Of a DNA stretch of 64,000 bases, positions 1-12,866 are shown piece by piece. How positions within the stretch are numbered: position 1 is the stretch's first letter; every line of letters starts with the position of its first letter. A program made the translations under genes and the position numbers. Under the pieces are notes generated by a model, which saw only the letters and a program-made list of their open reading frames with translations, was not told where the DNA came from and searched no databases. This DNA is from Molossus alvarezi (lineage: Eukaryota > Chordata > Mammalia > Chiroptera > Molossidae): contig CM073889.1 of assembly GCA_037176705.1 (NCBI GenBank), forward strand, positions 102,999,890 through 103,063,889, written 5' to 3'.

Positions 1-470
1 AACCTTTCCTACCTCCCAGGCTCTGCCACTGGCTTTACCTGAGGCCTCGCCTCTTCCCCTCTGAAAAGAATGCACCAGCCTGTGTCCCTCCCGCCCCACA
101 GGGTTACTGTGGTTCCCACCAAGGTTATGTCAAGGGCACAGAAGGCTTGGCCGTTGTTTGTGTGGGCTGACTTTTGAGACAACTTCCAACCCTGAGACTC
201 TATATTACTGAAGCCTTTCAAAAAGACTGAAGAGCATAACTCCCTTTATAAATGTAAGGGATTACTGAGAGCAGAGAGGTGTGATAACATCAGGTATGTA
301 GAGGCGCCAGAGATAACTGTGACTTCTGCTTCGTCTGCCTCTTGCAAAAGATTGCATTTCTATGGAGCATGTTGTTCTTCTCTCCCAAGCGCTGGCACCA
401 GTTGGTAGGGGGAGACTTGAGCAGTGCTTAGACATGGAATGGGGAACAATGTGTCTGGATCCACTATCTC
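1..470. other. Unassigned sequence, no gene seen
   Basis: No recognisable exon, RNA gene or repeat. The short open frames on both strands show no family resemblance. Confidence 0.5.
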
Positions 471-684
471 TTTTTTTAAATTTTTTTTCTTTATTGATTT
501 TAGAGAAAGAGAGGAAGGGAGAGGGAGAGAGAGATAGAAACATTGACGAGAGAGAACTTCGATTGGCTGCCTTCTTCAGGCCCCACACTGGGGATCGAAC
601 CCATAACCTGGGCATGTGCCCTGACTGGGAATGGAACCAGCGACCTCTTGGAGAATGGGTCGATGCTCAACCATTTGGCACCCC
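471..684 (-). repeat. Ves-type tRNA-derived SINE
   Basis: A T-rich start followed by ATTGATTTTAGAGAAAGAG is the complement of the SINE 3' tail. The complement of the tRNA-like head, with a degenerate B box, lies near 600-684. This copy has the 'AAAATCAATAAAG' type of 3' tail rather than the 'TCCTC..GAGGA' type seen in most copies here. It is diverged, and no clear target-site duplication was found. Confidence 0.85.
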
Positions 685-2945
685 GCAGAATCACGTAGCA
701 ATGAAGACAAGTTACCTTACCTAGTTTGTAGCTTTTTCTAGAAGTAACTTGCCACATTTCCTAGATATTGAGATTATTTGGGCACCTTCTTTTTACAAGT
801 TGGTGTTAAGTGTATTGTGCTATGGTAAATACAGTGTTTCCAAGATGAAAAATTTGCATAAAATGCCTTGTATATACATTTCCTTGTACAGAAGCAGTGG
901 CATTTAGAAAATCCATTGTGATTCATATGATAAATACTCTCTCCCTCTCTTTTTCTTATCTTCTTCCACGTACAATGACCAATAATAATAACCAGGAAGG
1001 AGAAACCAACGTTATGACTTCTGGAAGGCCCAGGGGACCCCGTGCTGTTGCAACGCCACGAAGTATGGACATTTAAACAGCCTTTTCTCTTCTCGGATAA
1101 GGAGAGGTAAGGAATGCCCGACACCCTATTTTTCTCTCCCTGTTGTGCATTTGGTGGCCCACTCTTAGGGATGGAAGGAGCCCAGTGGTGGTTAATAGGT
1201 GCTCAGGGTCCGACAGCTTTGTTACTTGGGAGCGAGAAAAGCAAAGATGGCCTCGTTGTTTCAACACCTCCCTCGGATCCGGACCTCTTTCGTCCTTGTG
1301 CCCAGATGGCCGGTCCCAGGTCAGTGGAAGTGGAGCAGCACATGTAGGCTTGATGGGGCTGACAGTGCACATCTCAGCAACTGGTAGATGCTACAGATCA
1401 GGGGCCCCCTACCCTCCCCCTAGAAAGCTGGTAGTTATACATTTACCAGCATGGCCAAATCATTTCCAGCCTGAGCTTTGTAGTACTCAGACTCCCCCTG
1501 TGTATGGAACCTGTCCTTGGAAGGTCATCCCTTTGATGTTCCCTCCAGACTCTGTGTTTCTAGGTGATGCTTCCTCTTATTTTTGTTTCTCTTATTATCT
1601 TGTAGAAGAAACACAGGATTTGGGGATCCGTACAGCTGTATTCAAATTGCCACTCGCTGTCTGTATTCACTCTTTGATGTTCTAAAGAGTAAAACAGGGT
1701 AATAATTTAATAATGCCTTTCACAGCTGGTTGAGAGGAAATGTTCACTCTCTTCTCCATTCTGTGGAACAGTAAACTCCAATCTATGAGGGGAGATAGGA
1801 AGACAATGTTAGCACCTCTTTCCATGTTTATTTATTCTTAAATAATTTATATATGGGTATATTTGATAAGGCATAAAATATAATTAGAGAGTTTGTAATA
1901 TAGTTTATGAATATATATCGATGCATATAAACATAAAAGAAAATATTTTACTGATGAGCTACATAATCAAAACAATTTGACCTATCTGCAATATTTTCTT
2001 AAGTATGATTGACATATTTATATTAAGGTGTTAATTAGTCATCATCATTGATTTATTATAGATCACCAAGCTATGTTTGGCATTTTATTTATTTATTTAT
2101 TTTTTGTTTGGCACTTTAAATAAAACAATATGACTACTTCAATGTCTTATAATAAAAAAAGTAAGCTCTAAGCGTGGAAGAAGATTAAAATTCTTGCCTG
2201 CCTAGGGTATGCGTTTGCATTCCTTTCTCTTAGGCAGGCGCTGGCCACATGCTATCTTGTCCTTTACAGGAAGACCTTGTTGCCCCTGCCTTATTATCAT
2301 CAACTACAAAGACACCGCGAGAGCGATATACACATTATTTAGATAGAGAAGCGGAGGGCATTCTTTACATATTAGTATAAAGACAGGATTTATTCCTAGA
2401 TCTGGTCATTCTAAAGCCTGTGTTCATTCCACTAACCTGCACCTTCCTGTAGTACTCCCAACGACAAGTTACAAACACAGCAGGACCAGCGGTGGACTAG
2501 GAGGGAGGGCGCTAATGGGACCCCTGGGGTCAGGACATTCTGAGGAGAGTCAGGCAGTGCCTTCCTAGATAACACTGGTTTACATACTACTATTACTCGA
2601 TCCTGTTCTATACCCATGGCAAGTGTTGCTAATTGATTAAAGCACAATTTTATTTTATTTTTGCCTAGTTGGATGCAGCCACAGAAATCTTAGGAACGCA
2701 ACTCTCCAGGCACAATAAATGAAACAATTGGCATTTCTGACAAACACAAATAGAGAGATGTATGAGAATATGTGTCCTATGGAAGACTTTGAGGCAGAGA
2801 AGAAGGGAATTATAAGAAAATGAAAGACAACATGAAATTTTGTTTATTTTGTTAGCAAAAATATCATTCACGAGGAACATATTTAAGAAGTCCTCTTTGC
2901 CCAGCATGTAACTAGGAGCTATGGGGGATACAGGAGAGCAGAAAA
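685..2945. other. Unassigned sequence, AT-rich from 1820 to 2160
   Basis: No gene recognised. The longest open frame (1143-1685, +, 180 codons) has no visible domain, no repetitive structure and no splice-site context, and is probably chance. The stretch 1820-2160 is A/T-rich with short TTTA repeats near 2085. Confidence 0.45.
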
Positions 2946-2950
2946 CAGTC

Positions 2951-3192
2951 TAGCTTAGTGGTTAGGATCATGGACTCTGGGATCAGAACCTCAGGGTCCA
3001 AATTCCAGGTCTGCTGCTTAACTGTGTGTGTGACTTTGGCCAAGTTTTACTTATTCCCTTGTTTCTTAGTTTTCTCATCTGGTAAAATGGGGAAGTAAGG
3101 GAACCCACTTTATGAGGTAATTGTGAAAATTAATTGACTTAATTTACATGAAGCATGGAGGGCCATGCCCAGGGTAAGTGCTAGTATAAATG
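2951..3192 (+). repeat. MIR SINE, nearly full length
   Basis: The order of blocks matches MIR on the + strand. It opens with a 'TTAGTGGTTAGGATCATGG' head and continues with 'AAATTCCAGGTCTGCTGC', a 'GTGTGTGACTTTGGCCAAGT' core, 'TCATCTGGTAAAATGGGGA' and an 'AAGTGCTAGTATAAATG' tail. Confidence 0.9.
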
Positions 3193-4540
3193 TTATACTA
3201 CTATGATACTCAATGTGTTTAAAATATAATTGTGAACTGAAGACAAACATACAGAGAAACTAAAAACAAAATACCAGATAACATAGTAAAACTATGCCTA
3301 AGGTTTCCATTTTTCTGTGTTGTGTACTTCTCAGCACTATTTCTTCCATCTGTAAAAATCATGGGTAATGAACACTGTGTCACCATTTTCTGGATTTATG
3401 CATGATGGTGTCCATCCTCATGAATTTTATCCATCACCTCATGGGTTTGTCAGTAGCCCCCAAGACAGGATGGTCTCATAGAAGATCTTGCTGACCTATC
3501 ATTTGTCTTTTCTTCTTTCCTCAGCTATAGCCAAATAGACATTCTTGTCATTATGGCAATTTGGAAAATAATTCATGTCACTCTAGTACTTTTCAGTAAT
3601 GTTGACTTACCAGTGCAGAGTTAAGGTCTCATGATGCCATGAAGTAAGGAGTTACCTTTAAATATTCAAAATAATTTATTCTAAGAAATGGGAACCATTT
3701 GTGTTATAACTCCAAACTGCAATACTCCAGGGATATCTGAGAAGTCACCAAGGAGCTAAACTACATTTTCAGCAATCCTCTAGAGAAAACACTTCTATGA
3801 TATATGACTGTAAATATGCCTTACATATGCCCTTACAATCTACAGCTTTAAAATATTAAATTTTGGAGATGATGTTTTCTTAAGTAAATTCACAGGGGAA
3901 AAATTAAATTTTAGTGCAGTCCCTCACTGAGTAAAGAGTCAAAGATGGAAAGACATAATTTTGGGGGAATTGAAATTTCAGAATTCTCTTTCTCCCCCTC
4001 CCCCCCCCCCTTCTTCTATCAGTTATTTTAAGATGGCAGGTAATGAATCGGTCCAGGGGCCACTAGAGTTTTCTGTTTTTGTGCGAAGAGATGAGCTCTC
4101 TCTTTGGTCACTAAATATAGCCTTTTGAGATTTAGTCCTAGTAAAGGTATAAAAGATGTAAGTTGGAAAACATGGAATTTAGCAGCTCAATCTTTGTGGC
4201 AGCCTCCAGGCTAGGACACCAACACTGCTGTTTCTGCAAACCAAGGGCTCTGACTCCAAAGGTTTCATCTGGAATGCAAAAACCAGCCAGGCTCTCATGG
4301 GGAGGGTACCACTCCTCAAGTATCACCTAATCAAATTCCACATGCATTGTATTTGTACCTTTTGAAATGTCAGAAGAACTAACTTGTGGTAATTGTAAGG
4401 GAGTCTTCTCCTGTTCTTTATTATAATCTCAAGTTAGCCATGTGTTCATTACCTAGGTAACTTCCCTTCTATTATTGACAGATGAATTGTATCATTCCTG
4501 ATATTTGGGAACATCAGTCTAAAGGACAACACTGGTCTTT
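3193..4540. other. Unassigned sequence
   Basis: No gene or confidently classified repeat. There is a C-rich run near 3995-4010. Confidence 0.45.
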
Positions 4541-4938
4541 GGGTGTGGCAAATTAAATTATTGTAACAAATATTTACTCCTTCAGCTGACCTGCATGAAA
4601 GGTAGCTGCTCACTTCATTGATTTTGGGTTTGATGATATGACTAGTTTTGGCCAACAGGATACTGGCAAACATGACAGTCAGTTTTGAGCCAAAGCTTTA
4701 AGAAACTTTATATGTTTTTGCTCAACCCTCTGGGAGCTTTTGACCTCAGCCATGATGAGTACGTTCTTCAGACAGCTGTATTTCCTGCCTCAGCCTAAAA
4801 CCCACTAAGCAGAGCCATTATGGCCAATCTGTAGAAGCATGAATATGGAAAATAAATGTTTGTTGTTTTAAGACACTGAGTTTTGGGGAGAATGGTGAGG
4901 CAACATTATTGATTATAGCAATAGATGGTTAATACAGG
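4541..4938 (+). repeat. MLT1-type LTR (ERVL-MaLR)
   Basis: The 3' part has the MLT1 hallmarks in order: 'AATAAATGTTTGTTGTTTTA', 'GACACTGAGTTTTGGGG', then 'AGCAATAGATGGTTAATAC'. The upstream part ('TGACTAGTTTTGGCCAACAG') also fits MaLR LTRs. It is a solitary LTR with no internal region visible next to it. Confidence 0.75.
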
Positions 4939-5264
4939 CCTTACCTTTAAACGTTCCTGGTTTGAGATTTCCCTAAGGTTTAGTTGTTTGATCTTCATAT
5001 CCTAGTAGGAAGCTGGGCTACAAATTAGGCATGGGAAGAGACTGGGTAGATACATCTTACTTACTTACTATGTTTTATCAAGTCTCCCAATGCCTGATTT
5101 ATTCTCACATTGAATTGTGGTTTAGCTGTGACTGAGTGTTGCTGCCAGATTAGAATTTTTGATAAAAAAAATACTTTCTCACATTTCTAAGCTTGCTGTG
5201 TCCTTTGGATGCTTATGTCTTACACAGTGTAGCTGTTGATCCCTGATTGGCCCATTCATTGATG
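4939..5264. other. Unassigned sequence
   Basis: No gene or classified repeat seen. Confidence 0.4.
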
Positions 5265-5383
5265 AGGAGACAGTGATATAGCAAAAAAGTACACAGTCTG
5301 GATTCTTATCTCACCAAGGCTGAGTTTCCTCAACTATAAAGTAGCAATAATACTTCTTTGCGTGTGTGTGTGTGTGTGTGTGT
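5265..5383 (+). repeat. MIR fragment followed by a (GT)n microsatellite
   Basis: The segment 'CTGAGTTTCCTCAACTATAAAG' resembles the MIR core on the + strand. It runs directly into a (GT)n tract at about 5360-5382. Confidence 0.55.
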
Positions 5384-5439
5384 TTTAAAGAAGCAGCATG
5401 TAAATTGAGTAAAATAGCCAGTAAAGCGCGGGATAAAAT

Positions 5440-5636
5440 CTTCAGTGATTGAGTGCCTGCCGTACCAAATGCTTTTACAGGTGCTTGCTCTTGTCATCCT
5501 TACTAAAAAGTGAGTTTTATACTATTATTAACTTTATTTTTTTGGAGCAGAAAACGGAGGTAATGGAGTCTAACTAACTTTCCCAAAGTTATACATGTAG
5601 CTAAGGAATGGTTGAGCAGTATTTTAACCCAGGTTA
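5440..5636 (-). repeat. MIR SINE, reverse orientation
   Basis: The text 'GAGTGCCTGCC', then 'GCAGAAAACGGAGG', 'TTTCCCAAAGTTATACATGT' and 'TTTTAACCCAGGT' is the complement of the MIR order. It is diverged. Confidence 0.65.
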
Positions 5637-6717
5637 GAGTGTAGAAAGTTTTCAAGAGAAAGAGACGATCACTTATTTCCTAACAAGAACAAACTGGATA
5701 AGTTAAAACAACAACAACAACAAAAAAAAAAACTATAATTTTTAAAACCTGCAAAATACCTAAGGGTATAAATAAACTAAGCTTAGAAAGGAATAGGCTA
5801 GAAGAAATAGGCGAGGAAAGAAGAGTCTTATGGTTGTTTTCCTCCCTAGGGACAGGACAGAAAGAGGATTAAACCCCCCCATAGATGTGACTAAGGGGAA
5901 ATCAGCCAGATTTTTGATAACCTTTTAATGCCCACTTGTGTACCCATGCGATGAATAAAAATCCCTAGGATCCAGTCATAAAACAAATATGCACCCAATC
6001 TTCGTGTATGTCCCATGAGTGCACAGGACAGCACACCAAGGTGCGGGGCAGAGGAGAGCTGAGTGGGCATCGCTGAGGCAAGATGAGAATGTTAGTCAGC
6101 AGTTTGCCCAAACAGGGAGAAGAACCGAGCGAGATCCCACCTCCATCCTGAAGCGCATTCAGTTTTAAGGATGGAAACAAGGCAGGTAAGATCCCACCTC
6201 CCTAAATGTGTGGAGCCTCACCAAATGAACAGCAATAGCCTAGTTTAGGATTGGGATACTTAAGAGAGAGCCGAGGTGCACTGAAGCGAGTCTTCACTGA
6301 ACGATGGGTAGGGCAGTAGGGTGGAGAGATGTCCTGTAGCACAGAAAGCCTGATGCAGGATGGGAGAGTGAGACTCTATACTGATCCCAAAGGGTGGTCG
6401 CCCAGCTGTGAATCTGAGAGTTCAGAGCTACACCTTCTGTAATTCAGAAGGGTGGTGACTGATTACAAAGCATAAAAAGATCTCTGGAGTCTTGTTGGTG
6501 TTTAGATCCTAAGCTCTGCTAAGGGAATGCTTTACTCCCACCATTAAAATCACTTGAAGCCAGTCGTAGACAGAATCTTTCCAAAGCTGTGACAGAGGCC
6601 ACACCCAGCTCAGTTACAGATTAGGTAAACTCAGCCTCACCAAAATGATGGTCTGAGAAAAGAATCCGTATGATCTTATCTGGGGTCAAACATTATTTAT
6701 TCATTATCCACTATTGG
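5637..6717. other. Unassigned sequence
   Basis: No gene recognised. There is a CAA/A-rich simple tract near 5705-5735 and nothing else identifiable before the L1 begins. Confidence 0.4.
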
Positions 6718-6949
6718 TATTTTTATTTTTATTATTTTTACATTCTAGAATTTTATTAATTAATTTTTACAGATGTTTCTCCTTTTACCCCATTGACAGC
6801 CTTCTCCCCATCACCCCCACGCCATTCCCAACTTTGTTGTCCATGTCCATCGGTTATGCGTACATGCATATAAGTTCTGTGGTTTATCTTCCCCACCTCT
6901 GAGGGTTGTCAGTCTGTACCCTACTTCTACATTTCTGGGTCTACTCTGT

Positions 6950-9900
6950 TCCTGAGACTTATGCTCATTATATTCCACAAATAAGTGACATCATGTGATT
7001 TTTGTCTTTCTCTGCTTGGATTGTTTCACTTAGGATAATACTGTCCAGGTCCCTCCATGTCGTCTCAAAGGATAAGAGATCTTTCTTTCTTATAGATGCA
7101 TAGTACTCCATTGTGTATATGTACCACTGCTTTTTTAATCCACTCATCTATTGATAGATACTTGGACTGTTTCCAGATCTTAGCTATTGTAAATAGTGCT
7201 TCTATGAACATGGGGGTACATATATTCTTTCTAATTGGTGTTTCAGGCTTCTTAGGGTATATTCCTAGAAGTGGGATCACTGGGTTAAATGGCAATACAA
7301 TTATTAATTTTTTGAGGTAACACCATATTGTTTTCTATAGTGGCTGCACCAGTCTGCATTCCCACCAGCAGTGTACCAGAGTCCCCTTTTCTCCACACCC
7401 TCGCCAACACGTTGTTTGATGATGTGTTGATGGCAGTCATTCTGACAGGTATGAGGTGATACCTCATTGTTGTTTTAATTTGCATCTCTCTGATAATGAG
7501 TGATGTTGAACATTTCTTCATATATCTCTTAGCCATTTGTATGTCCTGTTTGGAGAGGTGTCTATTTAGTTCCGCTGCCCATTTTTAAATTGGGTTCTTT
7601 GTGTTCCTTTTCTTGAGTTGTATGACCACTCTACATATTTTGGAAATTAACCTCTTATCTGATTTATCATTGGCAATTATGCTCTCCCATACAATGGGTT
7701 GCCTTTCCATTCTGATGGTTGTTTCTTTTGCTGTGCAGAAGCTTTTGCGTTTGATGTAGTCCCACGTGTTCATTTTCTCCTTTGTTTCTGTTGCTTTAGA
7801 TGATGTATCAGTGAAAATTCTGCTCCGTATGATGTCTGAAATTTTGTTGCCTACATTTTTTTCTAAGATTTTTATGGATTCACCAGTCACTTTTAAGTCA
7901 TTTATCCATTTTGAGTTTATTCTTGTGTATGGTGTAAGTTGATGGTCTAGTTTCATTTTTTTGCATGTACCTGTCCAATTTTCCCAACACCATTTATTAA
8001 AGAGGCTGTCTTTATCCTACTGCATGGTCTTGCCACCTTTGTCAAATATTAATTGAGCATATTGTCTTGGGTCAATTTCTGGGTTCCCTGTTCTGTTCCA
8101 CTGGTTTATATGCCTGTTCTTGTGCCAGTACCAGGCTGTTTTGATTACAGTAGCATTGTAGTATAACCTGATATCTGGTATTGTGATCTCACCTACTTTG
8201 TCCTTTATTTTCAAGATTGCTGTGGCTATTCAGGGTCTTTTTTGGTTCCATGTGAACTTTTGAAGTACTTGTTCTAGTTCTGTGAAGTATGTCATTGGTA
8301 TTTTGATGGAGATTGCACTGAATCTATAGATTGCTTTGGGTAATATGGACATTTTAATGATGTTAATTCTTCCAATCCATGAACAAGGTATGTGCTTCCA
8401 CTTATATCTTCCTCTATTTCTTTTTTCAGTGTCCTGTAGTTTTCTGCAAATAGGTCCTTTACTTCTTTGGTTAAGTTTATTCCTAGGTATCTTAATTTTT
8501 TGCTGTGATGGTAAATGGGATTATTTTTTAGTTTCTCTTTCTGTGAGTTCATCATTGGTGTATAAGAATGCTGTCGATTTCTTGACGTTCGTTTTGTATC
8601 CTGCTACTTTGCCAAATTCATTTATTGAGTCTAGTAGATTTTTGATGAGGTCTTTAGGGTTTTCTATGTATAATATCATGTCATCTGCAAATAATGACAG
8701 TTTCACTTTCTCCTTTCCAATTTGGATACCTTTCATTTTTTCTTCCTGTCTGATTGCTGTGGCTAAGACTTCCAGTACTATGTTAAATAAGAGTGGCGAA
8801 AGTGGGCATCCCTGTCTTGTTCCTGTACTTAAGGGAAATGCTTTTACTTTTTGTCCATTGAGTATGATGTTGGCTGTAGGTTTTTCATACATGGCCTTTA
8901 TTATGTTTAGATATGATTCCTCTATTCCCATATTGCTGAGTGTTTTTGTCAGAAATGGGTGCTGGATTTTGTCAAATGTTTTTTCAGTGTCTATTGATAT
9001 GATCATGTGGTTTTTATCTTTCATTTGGTTATGTGGTATATCACATTTGTTGATTTGTGAATATTATACCAGCCTTACATCCCTGGGATGAATCCCACTT
9101 GGCCAGGGTGAATAATTTTTTTAATGTATTGCTGGATCTGATTTGCTAGTATTTTGTTCAGGATTTTAGCATCTATGTTCATCAGGAATATTGGCCTGTA
9201 GTTTTCTTTGTTTGTAGTGTCTTTTTCTGGTTTTAGAATTAGAATTATGCTAGCCTCATATAACGAGTTTGGAAATCTTCCTTCTTCTTGAACTTTTTGA
9301 AAGAATTTGAGGAGAATGAGTGTTAGTTCTTCTTTGAATGTTTAGTAAAACTCCCCTACGAAGCCGTACGGGCCTGGGTTTTGTTTTCTGGGAGAGTCTT
9401 AATTACCTCTTCAATTTCCTTAGTTGTTATTGGTCTATTCAAGTTTTCTATCTCTTCCCAGTCCAGTTTTGGGAGACCATGTGTTTCTAGTAATTTGTCC
9501 ATTTCACTTATATTGTCCAATTTGTTGTCATATAATTGTTCATAGTATTTGTTAACGATCCTTTGTATTTCTGTGGTGTGGGTTGTTACTTCTTCTCTTT
9601 CATTTCTGATTTTGTGTATTTGGGTTCTCTCTCTTTGTTTCTTGGTGACTCTAGCTAAGGGTCCATCAATCTTGTTTAACTTCTCAAAAAACCAGCTTTT
9701 TGGTTTATTGATCCTTTGAGTTGCTTTTTTGGTCTCTATGTCATTTATGTCTGATATGATCTTTACTATTTTCTTCCTTCTTCTTGCTCTGGAATCTTCT
9801 TTTTGTTTGCTTTCTAGTTCTTTAAGTTGTGAGGTTAGATAGTCTACTAGAGATTTTTCTTGCTTCTTGAGGTAGGCCTGTAGTGCTATGAATTTCCCTC

Positions 9901-10771
9901 TCAGAACTGCTTTCGCTGTGTCTCATAGATTTTGTGTTGTTGTGTGTTCATTTTCATTGGTTTCCATGAAGTTTTTAATTTCTTCCTTGATCTCCTCAGT
10001 AACCCAGTCATTTTTTAATAACATGCTATTTAGCCTCCATGTGTAAAAATGTCTTTGCATGTTCATGTTGCAGTTAATTTCTAATTTCATGCCATTGTGA
10101 TCTGAGAAGATGCTTGATATGATCTCAGTCTTCTTGAACTTGTAGAGACTTAGTTTGTGCTCTAACATGTGGTCTATCATTGAGAATGTCCTATGTGCAC
10201 TTGAGAAGAATGTGAATTCTGCAGTTTTGGGGTGTAATTCTCTGTAGACATCTATTAAATCCATTTGGTCTAGTGCTTCATTTAGAATCTCTGTTTCCTT
10301 GTTAATTTTTTTGTCTAGAGGATCTATCCAGTGATGTCAGTGAGGTGTTGAAGTCCCCTGCTATGATTGTATTGCTGTCGATTTCTCCTTTGAAGTCCTC
10401 CAGAAGATTTTTAATATATTTTGGTGCTCCTATATTGGGTGCATATATGTTTACCAAGGTTATATCTTCCTGTTGGATAGATCCTGTCAATATTATGTAG
10501 TGACCTTGTTTGTCTCTAGTTATGGTCTTCATTTTGAAATCTATTTCATCAGATATGAGTATTGCTACCCCAGCTTTTTTTCCTTTCAATTTGCTTGGAA
10601 TATTTTTCCATCTCTTCACTTTCAACCTATGTGAGTCTTTTGTTGTGAGGTGGTTCCACACATATGTGAGTTATGCTTTCTTATCCAATCAGCTACTCTG
10701 TGTCTTTTTATTGGAGCATTCAAACCATTTACATTTAAGGTGATTATTAATATGTACTTATTTATTGCCAT
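6950..10771 (-). pseudogene. L1 ORF2 (endonuclease and reverse transcriptase), decayed
   Basis: The ORF2-like frame opens at an ATG whose complement is at 10769-10771. An N-terminal piece carries VADWIRK-like and HRLKVKRWK segments, then the endonuclease segment with 'AGDFNTSL' near 10350. The RT core is an open piece at 8521-9024. It contains '[16 protein letters not shown]' and the catalytic 'FADDM' at 8678-8692. Further pieces at 8292-8555, 8017-8214, 7585-7956 and 7285-7536 continue the protein in shifting frames. The C-terminal piece at 7065-7295 has the typical 'NPVIPLLGIYPK' and 'IDEWIKK' segments. A working ORF2 is about 1,275 codons; this one is broken into at least ten pieces. The + strand frames over the same stretch are shadows. 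Confidence 0.92.
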
Positions 10772-10799
10772 TTTTGTTTAGTGTGGTTCTGTTTTTCTT

Positions 10800-12044
10800 C
10801 TTATTTTTTCTACTAATTACGGCAGTCCTTGTAACATTTCTTGTAGTGCCTGTTTGGTGCTCATGTATTCCCTTAGCCTTTTTATTTTGGTCTGGGATGC
10901 CCTTTATTTGACCTCCTATTTTGAATGACAGCCTTGCTGGATAGAGTAGTCTTGGATTCAGATCCTTGTTTTTCATGATTTTGATTATTTCATTCCCTTC
11001 TGACCTGTAGTGTTTCTATTGAGAAGTCAGCTGATAGCTTTATGGGGGTTCCTTTGCAGGTAACCTATTGATTATCTCTTGCTGCCTTTAGGATTCTCTC
11101 TTTGTCTTTAATTTTGGGCATTTTAATTAGTATGTTTCTTGGTGTGGGCCTGTTTGAATTCTTTTTTATGATGTGAATGTTATTATGTTTCCAGTTGTCC
11201 CACAGTTCTCTTAAGCCGTCTTCCTAATTGTTTTTTATTTTTCCTTTTGGTTTTCTGATTTGTTGATTTTTTTCCACCCTGTCTTCTAATTCACTGATCC
11301 GGTCCTAAGCTCCCTCTACTATGCTGGTTAGTCTTTCCAATGTGTATCTTTATTTCTGATATGTTATTCTTCATTTCTTCTTGTTGGTTTTTCATTTCCA
11401 GTTGCAGTGATACCTCGGTTCTCAAACATAATTCGTTCCAGGAGGACGGTCGAGAACCAAATTGTTCGAGAACCGAAGCAATGAAACCAATAGGAAATAA
11501 TGGAAACTGGATTAATTCATTCCAAGCCCCAGAAAATGCCTATTTACTGGCCTAATTTGTATATAATATGTAGAAAAACATAAGTCTCAACAAGAAATAA
11601 AAGTGTACAGTATGTATTAAAAAAAATAAAATAAAATGTACTCTCTCCACAAAGCGTGACTCTCTCTCTGCACTCACACTGCTGACGCAAGCAAGGCGCG
11701 CTGGGCCGAATGAACGCCATTCGGCTCAACTCGGCTCATCTCAGAAGTTCGAGTTCCAAATATTTGTTCGGATTCCGAGACAAAAGTTTCTCGAATCTCC
11801 TGGTCGAATACCGATTTGGTCGAAAACCGAGGCGTTTGAGAACCGAGGTATCACTGTGATTGATTTTCAATGTTTCTATGTCTTTACTCATGGTGCTGAT
11901 GTCCTTACTCGAGGTGTTGAGCTTCTTCAAGATCATGGCTCTGAAGTCTACCTCTGATAATTTGCTTAGCTGCATTTCATTGATCTCATCTTTGATAGAG
12001 TTCTCTTGTTCTTTCATTTGGGATTTTTTTCTTTGTTTCACCAT
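10800..12044 (-). pseudogene. L1 ORF1 (RNA-binding protein), interrupted
   Basis: The start is supported by an N-terminal segment 'MVKQRKKSQMKEQENS' reading leftward from 12044, typical of L1 ORF1. The middle is coiled-coil-like (ISDMLF/ISSC region in complement), and the C-terminal segment 'LLYPARLSFKIGGQIK' lies at 10870-10960. The frame is cut by a 452-bp MITE at 11405-11856. Without it about 790 bp remain, shorter than the usual ~1 kb, so internal deletions are also likely. Confidence 0.85.
11405..11856. mobile_element. Non-autonomous DNA transposon (MITE), Tigger/pogo-like ends
   Basis: The element starts CAGTGATACCTCGGTT at 11405 and ends with the exact reverse complement at 11856; the terminal inverted repeats are 23 bp and perfect. 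The interior is rich in CGAGAACCGA-type motifs near both ends and has no coding capacity. Start and end resemble MER2/Tigger-type elements of the Tc1/mariner superfamily ('CAGT...CCTCGGT'). The flanking dinucleotide is TG on both sides rather than the expected TA. It could instead belong to a different small bat family. Confidence 0.85.
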
Positions 12045-12866
12045 TTTGGCTATCTCAGTGGGTTTGGGAGCCTGCCAAATTTTCCCTGTGGGTGTTGGTG
12101 TTCTGCTGTTTGTGGTTCCCTGTACTGGGTTTGGATGAGCCTGGGCAGGCCCACGGTAAACCCCACTGTCAAGTCTTACTTTTCTGGGTAGATTTGCAAT
12201 CCCAGGAATTGTTCAGTTATCCTCTAGCTTTTTGCCTGGAAGCTCTTGGTCGTGGTTAATTGAAGAGACTTGGGTTCTCAGTTGAGTGAAAAACTCCCTC
12301 AGGTTTTTAAAATAAGGGGATTTCCCAAGGGTGGGGCAGATGCTGGTTGTTAATGAGCCTCAATTTGTATTTCAATGGGCCACCTGGGAGGGATTGGATC
12401 TTTGAGGGAGGGGCCACCACCTCTCCCCAGAGCCCTGGGAATAAGTAAGATGGCCACCGTTCTGTGCGGCTGCAACTCAGCAAAAGGTCTGAGTGCCCCC
12501 CAAATCCCAAGTGTCCCCACACAGTTCCAGTCCAGTCAGCTCTCCCTCTGCTGGAGCTCAAGGTGAGTGGCTGTGGCTATTTTAGGGCTCTGTCCCAGCC
12601 CTCTGTGCTGTGTAGTGGGTTTGAGATTTTAATCCCGAGAGCTCTGCTCACAGCTAATTCTCCTGCTGTCTGTGGGCTCCCAGCCCCCCTCTTGTGCCTC
12701 CACAATCCTTCCAGGATGGATTTAGAGTCCCTGGTTATATGGTCCTCGCAAGCTGCTTTTCTGTTGCTTTTTCCCAACAATTTGTCTTTATTTTAGTTGT
12801 AATTCCAGTTTGGTCCTAGGAGATGGTCTGTGTAGCTTGCAGTTATTCCACCACCATTTTGGAATG
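12045..12866 (-). mobile_element. L1 5' UTR
   Basis: GC-richer than its flanks and upstream of ORF1 in the transcript sense. It lies between the ORF1 ATG at 12044 and the drop to AT-rich unique DNA after about 12866. L1 5' UTRs carry the internal promoter; nothing in the sequence shows that this one still works. Both-strand open frames here (12307-12796) are chance. Confidence 0.7.

Larger units (their letters stand above)
6718..12866 (-). mobile_element. Near full-length LINE-1, broken
   Basis: A single L1 lies on the minus strand, 3' end at the left. In transcript order it has a 5' UTR (about 12866-12045), ORF1 (12044 to about 10800), ORF2 (10771 to about 6950) and a 3' UTR (to 6718). ORF1 is split by a MITE. 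Both ORFs carry many frameshifts and stops, so this is a dead copy. Its similarity to a working L1 is still high enough that the endonuclease, RT and C-terminal segments can be read by eye. I found no convincing flanking duplication; a 7-bp TATTCAT occurs near both ends but is not adjacent to the tail. Confidence 0.92.

Noticed and set aside
1143..1685. Open frame of 180 codons, + strand
   Set aside because: It overlaps other frames, has no domain or codon pattern, and no exon-like borders; probably chance.
8336..9091. Open frame of 251 codons, + strand, hydrophobic
   Set aside because: It is the antisense of L1 ORF2 (RT region). Antisense of L1 often gives long hydrophobic frames.
12307..12796. 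Overlapping frames on both strands
   Set aside because: They lie in the L1 5' UTR, which is GC-rich and gives chance frames.
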